Assembly: GCA_021850345.1 (NCBI GenBank)
Contig: JAJZMN010000050.1
Location: 1 to 6,627 of the forward strand
Reading direction: 5' to 3'
Source: Actinomycetes bacterium
GTDB taxonomy: Bacteria; Actinomycetota; Acidimicrobiia; Acidimicrobiales; RAAP-2
Length of the DNA stretch: 6,627 bases
The notes below the pieces were generated by a model. It worked only from the letters and a program-made list of their open reading frames with translations. It was not told the DNA's origin and did not search any database. This document shows, in pieces, positions 1 through 5,846 of this stretch (positions are counted from its first letter, which is position 1; every line of letters starts with the position of its first letter). A program made the position numbers and the translations under genes.

Positions 1-13
1 AGTGAAGCGCTTA

Positions 14-43
14 GACGGGTCCGGGCAACCGGGCGAGTCCGTC
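14..43. other. Imperfect hairpin with GCAA loop
   Basis: The arms GACGG (14-18) and CCGTC (39-43) pair, extended by two possible G-U pairs. They enclose an inner CCGG-GCAA-CCGG hairpin (21-32) with a few unpaired bases on its 3' side. It overlaps the possible plus-strand coding end at 2-73, so the pairing may be incidental. Confidence 0.35.
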
Positions 44-46
44 ACC

Positions 47-66
47 GCCACGGGGCAACCCGTGGC
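47..66. other. Perfect 8-bp hairpin with GCAA tetraloop
   Basis: The arms GCCACGGG (47-54) and CCCGTGGC (59-66) are exact reverse complements around GCAA. On the plus strand this is a GNRA-type tetraloop, which stabilises RNA hairpins; on the minus strand the loop would be TTGC. That hints at a plus-strand RNA, if it is transcribed at all. Confidence 0.45.
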
Positions 67-74
67 TGCCTGAG

Positions 75-94
75 CGTGCTCACGTTTGAGCACG
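75..94. other. Perfect 8-bp hairpin with CGTT loop
   Basis: The arms CGTGCTCA (75-82) and TGAGCACG (87-94) are exact reverse complements around four bases. It starts two bases after a TGA (71-73) that ends the possible plus-strand frame, a natural position for a transcription-ending hairpin, but no T-run follows. A palindromic protein-binding site is equally possible. Confidence 0.45.
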
Positions 95-106
95 GTGCTG
101 GTAACG

Positions 107-156
107 GCCGGCGGCGTCACCGAGAGCGTGGGGGCCGGGGCGGGTGCGCCGCCGGC
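107..156. other. Long GC-rich inverted repeat, possible terminator-like structure
   Basis: The arms GCCGGCGGCG (107-116) and CGCCGCCGGC (147-156) pair perfectly. After one bulged base (117), CACC (118-121) pairs with GGTG (143-146), giving about 14 base pairs around a 21-base loop. It would be very stable in RNA from either strand. It lies about 210-260 bases past the end of the minus-strand operon and could help end or process that transcript. The missing T-tract means an intrinsic terminator is not demonstrated. Confidence 0.4.
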
Positions 157-369
157 ATCCGGAGCCTGATCGTGCCAGCGCGGGGCAATCCGGCGACCGG
201 GACGCTCGGGCAGACTGCCAGCCGTTTGTGCCGCACACTCGGCCTGCTCGGCGAGGAGGGGGTCCGGGTTGCCGGGGCTGGGCTGGTCGCATGCGAGCAG
301 CGGATCGCTCTGCGCGTCGGGCGGGTCGGCCGTGAAGCCGTGGGGATGCCTGTCAGAAGCGGGCGGCCC

Positions 370-3300
370 TCAGCGCGAGCGGATCGAGCGCCATGCGAGC
401 AACGCCGTTCCGCCGGCCACAGCAGCTGCGGCCGCGAGGGGGCCTGCGGTCCGGACCATGCGACGCGCCATCGCCGGCTCCGGCCGAAGATCGGGGAGCA
501 CCGCTTCCGGCGGCCCCCCGGCCACCTTGGACGCCACCGACGACCGCGCCAATGCCATGACCTCACCCAGGTGCAGCGCCCGCCGCCCGACCTGCGCCTG
601 CTCGATCTGCGTCTTGCAGGAGAAGCCGTTCGCGACCACGACGGTCGAGGAGTCCGCCTTTCGGACCGCCGGCAGGAGGGCCTGTTCGCCGCAAGCCATC
701 GAGATGCCGTACTTGCCCTCCTCGAAGCCCCAGGAGCCGGCGAGACCGCAACAGCCCCCCGAAAGTGGCTCGACGTCCAGCCCCATCTTGGTCAGGGCGT
801 GCTCTTCGGGGTCGACGCCGCCGGTCGCTCGGTGGTGGCAGTGTCCCCACAGGATGGCGCGCCCCTCGAGGCGGGGGACCGGAACGTCGAAGTGCTCGAA
901 AAAGTCGCCGAAGTGCATGGCGTGGGCCGCGACCCGTTGGGCGTCGTTGTCGTGGGGGAGCATCTTCTCGAGCTCGTCGCGGAGGACGGCGAGACAGCTT
1001 GGCTCCATCCCGACGATCGGCGTCCCTTGCCGTGCGTAGGGGGCGAGGGTGACGACCAGACGCCGGAGGTAGCGCTCCGCGGCGTCCAAGAAGCCGTAGT
1101 CGTAGAGGGGACGGCCGCAGCAGACATGACCTTCCGGCATCACCACCTGCCACCCCGCGTCCTCGATCGCCTCGACGCACGCCACGCCCACCTGGGTGTG
1201 CAGGTAGTTGTTGAAGGTGTCGGGGAAGACGACGACCGGCCTGGCGTGGGGGTTGGCCGTACCGCCCCGCCGCCGGAACCACTCCTGGAGGGTCACGGGG
1301 GCGAAGGTGGGGAGGGAGCGGTGGCGGTCGATACCCGCGGCCAGCTTGGTGACCGAGCGCAGTCCCGGCGTCTGGGTCGCGACGTTCACCAGCTCGGGGA
1401 ACTTGGACGCGAGCCGAGCACCCTTGTCGATGAACCCGAAGGCGTACGCGTGGCGCGGGCGGTTCCGCGTGGGCGACTTGTAGTGGTGGTAGAGGAACTC
1501 CGCTTTGTAGGTGGGCATGTCGACGTTGACCGGGCAGTCGTTGGTGCACCCCTTGCACGACAGGCACAGGTCGAGCGCCTCGAAGACCTCCTTCGACTTC
1601 CACCCGTCGGCGATGACCTCCCCGCGCAGCATCTCGAAGAGCAGCCGGGCCCGTCCCCGGGTCGAATGCTGCTCTGTTCGCGTCACCTGGAAGCTCGGGC
1701 ACATGGTCTGACTCGCCTCGGGGACGCGGCACTTTCCGACGCCGACGCATCGCAGCGCGGCGTGTGCGAAGTCGCCGCCGTCCTCCTTGTAGCTGAACTT
1801 CACGGGAGGGCGCCACGGGTTGTAGTCAGGACCGAGCTTGAGGTCCTCATCGAGCCGGTACGGGTCGACGACCTTGCCGGGGTTCATCTTCCACGTCGGG
1901 TCCCAGATCAGCTTGAACTCGCGCATCGCCTGGAGGAGCTCGGGACCGTACTGCCGCTCCAGAAGCTCGGCCCGCTGCTGACCGTCGCCGTGCTCTCCGG
2001 ACAAGGTGCCCCCGTAGGAGACGACGAGGTCGGCCGCGTCCTCCATGAACGCCCGGTAGTCCCGGACGCCTTCCTTGCTGTAGAGGTCGAAGCTGATCCG
2101 GGAGTGGATGCACCCCTGCCCGAGGTGCCCGTAGAAGGCACCGCGGAGGCCGTAGCGGGAGTACAGCTGCTTCAGGTCGCGCAGGTAGTCGCCGACCCGT
2201 GAGGGCGGCACCGCAGAGTCCTCCCAGCCGGGCCAGTGGTCTCTGCCGTCCGGCGGGAACGCCGTCGACCCGAGCCCGGCCTCCCGGATCCTCCAGAGAT
2301 CCTCGCTGTTGCCGCCCTCCTGGACGCTCTTCATGACCCGGATCCGGTGACGCTCGGTGCCGCGCTCGGCCAACCAGGCCACGAAGGCGGCAGCCTGGGC
2401 TTCGGACTCCGTCGCCGTGTCGGCGCCGAATTGCACCATCAGCCAGGCCTTGCCGTCCTTGGGAAGCTCCTCGAGGTCGTGGAGGTTCATGGCGAGCTCT
2501 TGCTGGTCCTCGATGAGCGTGTCGTCGAGCGCCTCGAGGCCGATCGGCTTGAAGTGGTCCATGATCTCGGGGACGTGGTCGCCCGCCTCGCAGATGTCGG
2601 GGTAGGCGACGGTGACGAGGGTCCGCTCGATCAGTGCCGGCGTGAGCATCAGGGTCACCTGGAGGGCCGTCGCGCACGTGCTCTCGGTGCCCACGAGCGC
2701 CCGCGCCACGTTGAAGCCCTTCTCGGGCAGGAGCTCGTCGAGGTTGTACCCCGAGACGCGGCGCGGAAGGGTTGCGACGTCGGGATAGCCCGAGCGGATC
2801 GCGTCGGCATACCGGTCGCGAAGGTCGCGGAGCTTCGCGTAGATCTGGCCCTTGCGTCCGCCTTCCGCGACGATCCGGTCGAGGTGCTTCTCCTCGTCGA
2901 CCCCTACCCAGAAGCGCTCGCCGTCGTAGGTGCAGATCTCCATGGCGTGCACGTTGTCGGAGGTGCGCGGGCCGGGGCCGTAGAGCTGGGACTGGACGGA
3001 ATGGACCCCGCACGAGTTGTTGCCGACGTTGCCGCCGATCGTGCAGCGCGAGTGCGACGAGGGATCGGGGCCAAAGACGAGGTTGTGACGCCCGGTGTGC
3101 ACGTTCACCTGCTCGTTGATGGCACCCGGCTCGACGGTGACGAGGCGCCTTTCGGGATCGGTCGGGCCCATCGACGTGAGGTGCTTGGAATTGTCGATGA
3201 TCACCGCGTAGTTGACCGTCTCTCCCGAGAGGCTCGTCCCGCCACCGCGGTTGCAGATCGGCGCGCCGAACTCGGCGCAGATGCGATGCGTCGCGACCAC

Positions 3301-3573
3301 GTCGTCGAGGGTCTTGGGCACGACGACTCCGATGGGCACCTGGTGGAAGTTGGAGGCGTCGTTGGCGTACATGGCGACCGCTGCGGCGTCGAACCGCACT
3401 TCCCCGGTGATCGCGCGCGCGAGGGCACGATGGAGGCCCCGCGCGTCGATCGTCTCGCGGCCCACCATGCCGACGGCCATCCCCGGCGCGGGCTTGGCGG
3501 GGACCTCACGGGGCGTGCGCCACAGCCCTCCGCTGCGTCGCTTCTTGACGGCGGCGTCGACGGTGTCGGTCAC
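370..3573 (-). CDS. FAD-linked 2-hydroxyacid (D-lactate-type) dehydrogenase with iron-sulfur and CCG domains
   Basis: About 1067 residues, close to the ~1000-residue YdiJ-like fused dehydrogenases. The order is: FAD-binding domain of the vanillyl-alcohol oxidase/PCMH fold (~65-310; NRGGGTSLSG at 108-117, GPDPSS 168-173, GGNVGNNSCG 180-189); FAD-oxidase C-terminal domain (~310-575) with a likely metal site (H483-x6-H490, E527 in SGEHGDG); ferredoxin-type segment (C609, C615, C625-P and C670-x2-C-x2-C-x3-C680-P); and two CCG repeats (C799/C818-C819/C860 and C912/C941-C942/C986), as in GlpC, GlcF and heterodisulfide reductase. The family oxidises D-lactate, glycolate or D-2-hydroxyglutarate and passes electrons from FAD through Fe-S centres; the substrate here cannot be fixed. 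A hydrophobic stretch at ~1043-1061 between RRMVR and RSIRSR could be a C-terminal membrane anchor. The GTG start at 3573 is chosen because it overlaps the upstream stop and follows GGGGAG by five bases; in-frame ATGs at residues 32 and 36 are alternatives. Confidence 0.95.
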   Translation of the reverse strand: MTDTVDAAVKKRRSGGLWRTPREVPAKPAPGMAVGMVGRETIDARGLHRALARAITGEVRFDAAAVAMYANDASNFHQVPIGVVVPKTLDDVVATHRICAEFGAPICNRGGGTSLSGETVNYAVIIDNSKHLTSMGPTDPERRLVTVEPGAINEQVNVHTGRHNLVFGPDPSSHSRCTIGGNVGNNSCGVHSVQSQLYGPGPRTSDNVHAMEICTYDGERFWVGVDEEKHLDRIVAEGGRKGQIYAKLRDLRDRYADAIRSGYPDVATLPRRVSGYNLDELLPEKGFNVARALVGTESTCATALQVTLMLTPALIERTLVTVAYPDICEAGDHVPEIMDHFKPIGLEALDDTLIEDQQELAMNLHDLEELPKDGKAWLMVQFGADTATESEAQAAAFVAWLAERGTERHRIRVMKSVQEGGNSEDLWRIREAGLGSTAFPPDGRDHWPGWEDSAVPPSRVGDYLRDLKQLYSRYGLRGAFYGHLGQGCIHSRISFDLYSKEGVRDYRAFMEDAADLVVSYGGTLSGEHGDGQQRAELLERQYGPELLQAMREFKLIWDPTWKMNPGKVVDPYRLDEDLKLGPDYNPWRPPVKFSYKEDGGDFAHAALRCVGVGKCRVPEASQTMCPSFQVTRTEQHSTRGRARLLFEMLRGEVIADGWKSKEVFEALDLCLSCKGCTNDCPVNVDMPTYKAEFLYHHYKSPTRNRPRHAYAFGFIDKGARLASKFPELVNVATQTPGLRSVTKLAAGIDRHRSLPTFAPVTLQEWFRRRGGTANPHARPVVVFPDTFNNYLHTQVGVACVEAIEDAGWQVVMPEGHVCCGRPLYDYGFLDAAERYLRRLVVTLAPYARQGTPIVGMEPSCLAVLRDELEKMLPHDNDAQRVAAHAMHFGDFFEHFDVPVPRLEGRAILWGHCHHRATGGVDPEEHALTKMGLDVEPLSGGCCGLAGSWGFEEGKYGISMACGEQALLPAVRKADSSTVVVANGFSCKTQIEQAQVGRRALHLGEVMALARSSVASKVAGGPPEAVLPDLRPEPAMARRMVRTAGPLAAAAAVAGGTALLAWRSIRSR

Positions 3574-5381
3574 TCGTGCTCCCCGGGCAGCATGTCCTTG
3601 GCGTGTTCGGCGAACTCCGACCACTTGCCCTTGAAGCCCTTGACCGCGATGCCCTTGGCTGTCTCGTCACCTCGAGCCAGCGCCATGAGCGTCTTCTTGA
3701 GCATCTGGGGGCGGACGTGCGGCGGAAGCGGCGGGATCTGCGGGTCGGTGACGAATTCGAGGAGCACGGGTCCGTCGGCATGCAGGGCTCGCTCCCAGGC
3801 GGGCGCGACGTCCTCGGGGCGGTCCACCTTGATCCCCTCGAATCCCAGCAGCCGGGCGAAGGCCGCAGCCGGCACGTAGGGCACCCGCTGGGTCTCGGGG
3901 TTCTTCGGGTCCGCGCCGAGCACCCGCTGCTCGTAGGACACCTGGTTCAGGTCCTCGTTGACCAGGACCACGAAGATCAGCGTCGGGTTCTTCTCGGTGA
4001 GCTGCGCCAGGTAGTGCTTCACCGTGAGGAGCTCGTTCATCCCGAGCATCTCGAACGCGCCGTCGCCGGTGAACGCGATCACGGGACGCTCCGGGTAGGC
4101 GAACTTGGCGCCGATCGCGTAGGGAACGCCGGGCACCATGGTGGCGAGGGTGCCCGAGAGCGAGGCCTGCATGCCCTCGCGAAGCTTGATGTACCGGGCG
4201 TACCAGTTGGTGGCCGAGCCCGAGTCCGACGTGAAGATGGCGTGGTCGGGCAGCCGCTTGTTGAGCTCCCAGAAGACGTACTGCGGGTTGATGGGGTCGC
4301 CCTTCTGGTGCGCGCGGTCGTCGAGGACCCGGTCCCAGGTCGCGACCTCCCCTTCGATCAGCTCACGCCACGACCTGTCCTCCTTGCGCTCGAGGAGCGG
4401 GATGAGTGCTCGCAGCGTGTCCTTCGAATCGCCCACCAACGAGACGTCGTTGGGGTAGCGGACGCCGATGAGCGAACCGTCGATGTCGATCTCGACGCAA
4501 CGTGCCTGGCCTTCGGGCGGCAGCCACTCCGCGTAGGGGAAAGAGGTGCCGATCATGAAAAGCGTGTCGCAGCCCGCCATCATCTTGTTGGAGGGCTCGG
4601 TGCCGAGGAGCCCGAGAGCACCGGTGCAGAACGGCAGCGTGTCGGGGATCGCGTCCTTTCCGAGGAGGGCCTTGGCGACGCCGGCACCCAGGAGCTCGGC
4701 GACCTCGATCACCTCGGCGGCGGCCTTCTTGGCACCCTGACCGATGAGGATGGCCACGCGCTCACCCTCGTTGAGGATCTGCGCAGCCTCCTTCAGCAGC
4801 CGCTCGTCGGGGACCATGTGCGGCTGGCTCCAGCCGACGCTCGTGTAGGTGGCACCATGCGTGCGCGGCGGGTCCGAGTACTCGGACTCCTGGACGTCCT
4901 CGGGAACGATCACGACCGCGGGCCTGCGCTCGGTGAGGGCGGACTTCATCGCCCGGTCGAGCACGTGACGCGCGGAGTACCGGTCCATCACCGTGCTCAC
5001 GAAGCCGCCGACGTCCTTGAAGAGGACCTGGAGATCGACTTCCTGCTGGTAGTGGGCGCCGACGGACATGCGCTTTTGCTGGCCGACGATCGCGATCACC
5101 GGCTGGTGGTCCAGCTTCGCGTCGTACAAGCCATTGATGAGGTGGATCGCGCCAGGGCCCGACGTCGCCATGCACGCGCCGATCTCGCCGGTGAACTTGG
5201 CGTGGGCGCATGCCATGAACGCCGCCATCTCCTCATGCCGGGTCTGGACGAAGAATGGATCGTCACCGACTTCCTCGAGAGCGCCGAGAAACCCGTTGAT
5301 GCCGTCGCCCGGATAGCCGTAGATCCGGTGGACACCCCACTCGCGCAGCCGCTCGAGCATCTTCACCGCAACCTGTGGCAT
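3570..5381 (-). CDS. Thiamine-diphosphate enzyme, pyruvate oxidase type
   Basis: 603 residues, normal for the pyruvate oxidase / acetolactate synthase superfamily. The N-terminal Pyr domain (~1-165) has YGYPGDGING (21-30), the RHEE segment whose E50 should activate the thiazolium ring, and GAHYQQEVDL (108-117), which I associate with pyruvate-oxidase-like members. The central domain (~190-330) contains IGQG (213-216). The C-terminal PP domain (~365-550) carries the ThDP/metal motif GDG (439-441; D440) through VNEDLN (474-479; N475). The usual Asn-Asn reads Val-Asn here, with the metal-binding second Asn kept and about three extra residues between the motif ends. The likely reaction is oxidative decarboxylation of pyruvate, in PoxB-type enzymes giving acetate and CO2 with electrons to quinone; acetyl-phosphate formation or another 2-oxoacid is possible. 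No transmembrane segment is seen. The ATG at 5381 is preferred because GAGGA lies six bases upstream and alignable sequence begins there. It is the first gene of the operon. Confidence 0.92.
   Translation of the reverse strand: MPQVAVKMLERLREWGVHRIYGYPGDGINGFLGALEEVGDDPFFVQTRHEEMAAFMACAHAKFTGEIGACMATSGPGAIHLINGLYDAKLDHQPVIAIVGQQKRMSVGAHYQQEVDLQVLFKDVGGFVSTVMDRYSARHVLDRAMKSALTERRPAVVIVPEDVQESEYSDPPRTHGATYTSVGWSQPHMVPDERLLKEAAQILNEGERVAILIGQGAKKAAAEVIEVAELLGAGVAKALLGKDAIPDTLPFCTGALGLLGTEPSNKMMAGCDTLFMIGTSFPYAEWLPPEGQARCVEIDIDGSLIGVRYPNDVSLVGDSKDTLRALIPLLERKEDRSWRELIEGEVATWDRVLDDRAHQKGDPINPQYVFWELNKRLPDHAIFTSDSGSATNWYARYIKLREGMQASLSGTLATMVPGVPYAIGAKFAYPERPVIAFTGDGAFEMLGMNELLTVKHYLAQLTEKNPTLIFVVLVNEDLNQVSYEQRVLGADPKNPETQRVPYVPAAAFARLLGFEGIKVDRPEDVAPAWERALHADGPVLLEFVTDPQIPPLPPHVRPQMLKKTLMALARGDETAKGIAVKGFKGKWSEFAEHAKDMLPGEHE
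3579..3584 (-). promoter_or_regulatory. Ribosome binding site for the FAD/Fe-S dehydrogenase, inside the upstream gene
   Basis: GGGGAG on the minus strand lies five bases before the GTG at 3573 and within the last codons of the ThDP enzyme. Stop and start overlap as GTGA (3570-3573). This decides the GTG start over the in-frame ATG at 3624 and suggests that ribosomes ending the first gene re-initiate on the second. Confidence 0.7.
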
Positions 5382-5387
5382 CGCCTG

Positions 5388-5392
5388 TCCTC
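5388..5392 (-). promoter_or_regulatory. Ribosome binding site of the ThDP enzyme
   Basis: GAGGA on the minus strand sits six bases before the ATG at 5381. It supports this start over the in-frame ATG at 5450, which would add 23 mostly basic, low-complexity residues (rich in Arg and Lys) that do not look like the family's N-terminus. Confidence 0.65.
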
Positions 5393-5476
5393 GCTTCCGC
5401 TTTCGTCGTCTTGGTCCTCGTCGCTGGCTCGACCCCTCCTCGACCGGCATCCGCGCGTGCTCCCGCCACTCCGCGC

Positions 5477-5547
5477 ACGCGCGAGCGCAGCTGCAGTAGC
5501 ACGCGCGAGCGCAGCTGCAGTAGCACGCGCGAACCACACCTGCAGTA
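5477..5547. repeat. 24-bp tandem repeat, two exact units plus one degenerate
   Basis: Units 5477-5500 and 5501-5524 are identical over 24 bases. Each begins ACGCGCGA, contains GCGCAG, then CTGCAGTA and GC. A third unit (5525-5547) keeps ACGCGCGA and CTGCAGTA but has a changed, one-base-longer middle. CTGCAG is palindromic. The array sits about 95-165 bases upstream of the ThDP enzyme's start, a plausible place for binding sites of a regulator; simple slippage expansion is the alternative. Confidence 0.8.
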
Positions 5548-5630
5548 CGCGGTACCCGCCGTGTCGGGGAGCTATTCCCGGTCGCCGTGCAACGACCTGG
5601 GCGCGCCGAGAGCGACGCGGAGGCCGCCAC

Positions 5631-5721
5631 GACGGGTCGGCCCTCGCCGCGACGGGTCGGTCCCGCGACGCGACGGATCGCTCGTCGCCATGACGGGTCG
5701 GTCCCGCGACGCGACGGATGG
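5631..5721. repeat. Five phased copies of GACGGRTSG at 20/21-bp spacing
   Basis: The motif starts at 5631, 5651, 5672, 5692 and 5713, so the intervals are 20, 21, 20 and 21 bases, close to two turns of B-DNA. Variants are GACGGGTCG (three), GACGGATCG and GACGGATGG. The array is also a 41-bp duplication: 5651-5678 and 5692-5719 are identical over 28 bases. Same-face phasing in a divergent promoter region suggests cooperative protein binding, but recent duplication of one unit would produce the same regularity. Confidence 0.8.
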
Positions 5722-5740
5722 GTCCGCGATAGAGTTGCGG

Positions 5741-5760
5741 CGCCAGATGAGTCCCTGGCG
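5741..5760 (+). other. Leader hairpin 1 upstream of hycD
   Basis: CGCCAG (5741-5746) and CTGGCG (5755-5760) are exact reverse complements around eight bases. A second pairing, CGGGC (5759-5763) with GCCCG (5770-5774), overlaps its 3' arm. The two are therefore partly mutually exclusive, as in switching leaders. Confidence 0.4.
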
Positions 5761-5781
5761 GGCCGACCAGCCCGAACTGCC

Positions 5782-5806
5782 CGTCGAGGTGGGTTCCGCC
5801 TCGACG
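5782..5806 (+). other. Leader hairpin 2 upstream of hycD
   Basis: CGTCGAGGTGG (5782-5792) pairs with CCGCCTCGACG (5796-5806) around a GTT triloop: eleven pairs, one of them a U-G wobble in plus-strand RNA. It ends about 40 bases before the proposed start. No T-tract follows, so it is not a standard terminator. Confidence 0.5.
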
Positions 5807-5820
5807 AGCTGATGGCCTCT

Positions 5821-5839
5821 ACGCAATCGCCGGTTGCGT
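5821..5839 (+). other. Leader hairpin 3, directly before the hycD ribosome binding site
   Basis: ACGCAATC (5821-5828) pairs with GGTTGCGT (5832-5839) around GCC; one pair is a U-G wobble in plus-strand RNA and would be a mismatch on the other strand. The stem ends exactly where the GGAGGAG ribosome site begins, so it could influence translation initiation. One in-frame TTG (5834) lies inside the stem. Confidence 0.45.
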
Positions 5840-5846
5840 GGAGGAG
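5840..5846 (+). promoter_or_regulatory. Ribosome binding site of the hycD-like gene
   Basis: GGAGGAG is a strong Shine-Dalgarno sequence. The TTG at 5849 follows the GGAGG core by four bases, which is short but workable. No ATG or GTG is available in frame between the upstream stop (5810-5812) and the conserved part of the protein, so a TTG start is the best reading. Confidence 0.6.

Larger units (their letters stand above)
1..369. other. Region without an assignable gene, rich in inverted repeats
   Basis: This stretch lies downstream of the FAD/Fe-S oxidoreductase stop codon and runs to the window edge. I recognise no protein in any frame. Two weak coding signals exist. The minus frame that continues directly from the oxidoreductase stop stays open to position 1. 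A plus frame covering 2-73 ends in TGA and uses mainly G/C-ending codons. Neither has a recognisable domain, and long open frames are expected by chance at this GC content. The region carries several perfect or near-perfect inverted repeats (14-43, 47-66, 75-94, 107-156 and an imperfect one at 173-212). The motif GGGCAAYC recurs near 23, 53 and 183. No T-rich tract follows any hairpin, so a canonical intrinsic terminator is not seen. Confidence 0.6.

Noticed and set aside
1..369. tRNA, RNase P, SRP RNA or a known riboswitch
   Set aside because: I looked for a T-loop-like GTTCRANTC, the RNase P GAGGAAAGTCCGG core, an SRP tetraloop helix and c-di-GMP and cobalamin consensus elements, and found none.
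117..566. 149-codon minus-strand frame overlapping the end of the dehydrogenase and the left region
   Set aside because: Overlaps the real gene out of frame and is Arg/Pro/Ser-rich with no domain; typical of GC-rich non-coding frames.
76..2202. Very long plus-strand open frame (708 codons) antisense to the FAD/Fe-S dehydrogenase
   Set aside because: It is the codon-aligned complement of a gene with G/C-ending codons, which removes stops from that frame. The translation shows no domain, while the minus strand has clear FAD and Fe-S motifs.
3574..3624. ATG start at 3624 for the FAD/Fe-S dehydrogenase
   Set aside because: It would overlap the upstream gene by 55 bases. The GTG at 3573 has GGGGAG at five bases and the compact GTGA overlap typical of operons.
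2236..3879. 547-codon plus-strand open frame across the junction of the two minus-strand genes
   Set aside because: Antisense shadow of strongly supported genes; composition-driven Arg/Val/Asp/His-rich translation without recognisable motifs.
3576..5693. 705-codon plus-strand open frame antisense to the ThDP enzyme
   Set aside because: Same compositional artefact; the minus strand carries the complete ThDP enzyme with conserved motifs.
5477..5721. CRISPR array
   Set aside because: The 24-bp units abut without spacers, the 9-bp motifs are too short and the 20/21-bp period leaves no room for normal spacers; no cas gene is present.
5551..5740. Promoter hexamers, for example TAGAGT at 5730 (plus), or GGGTAC and GGGAAT-like boxes on the minus strand
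   Set aside because: None has a convincing -35 partner at the right distance.
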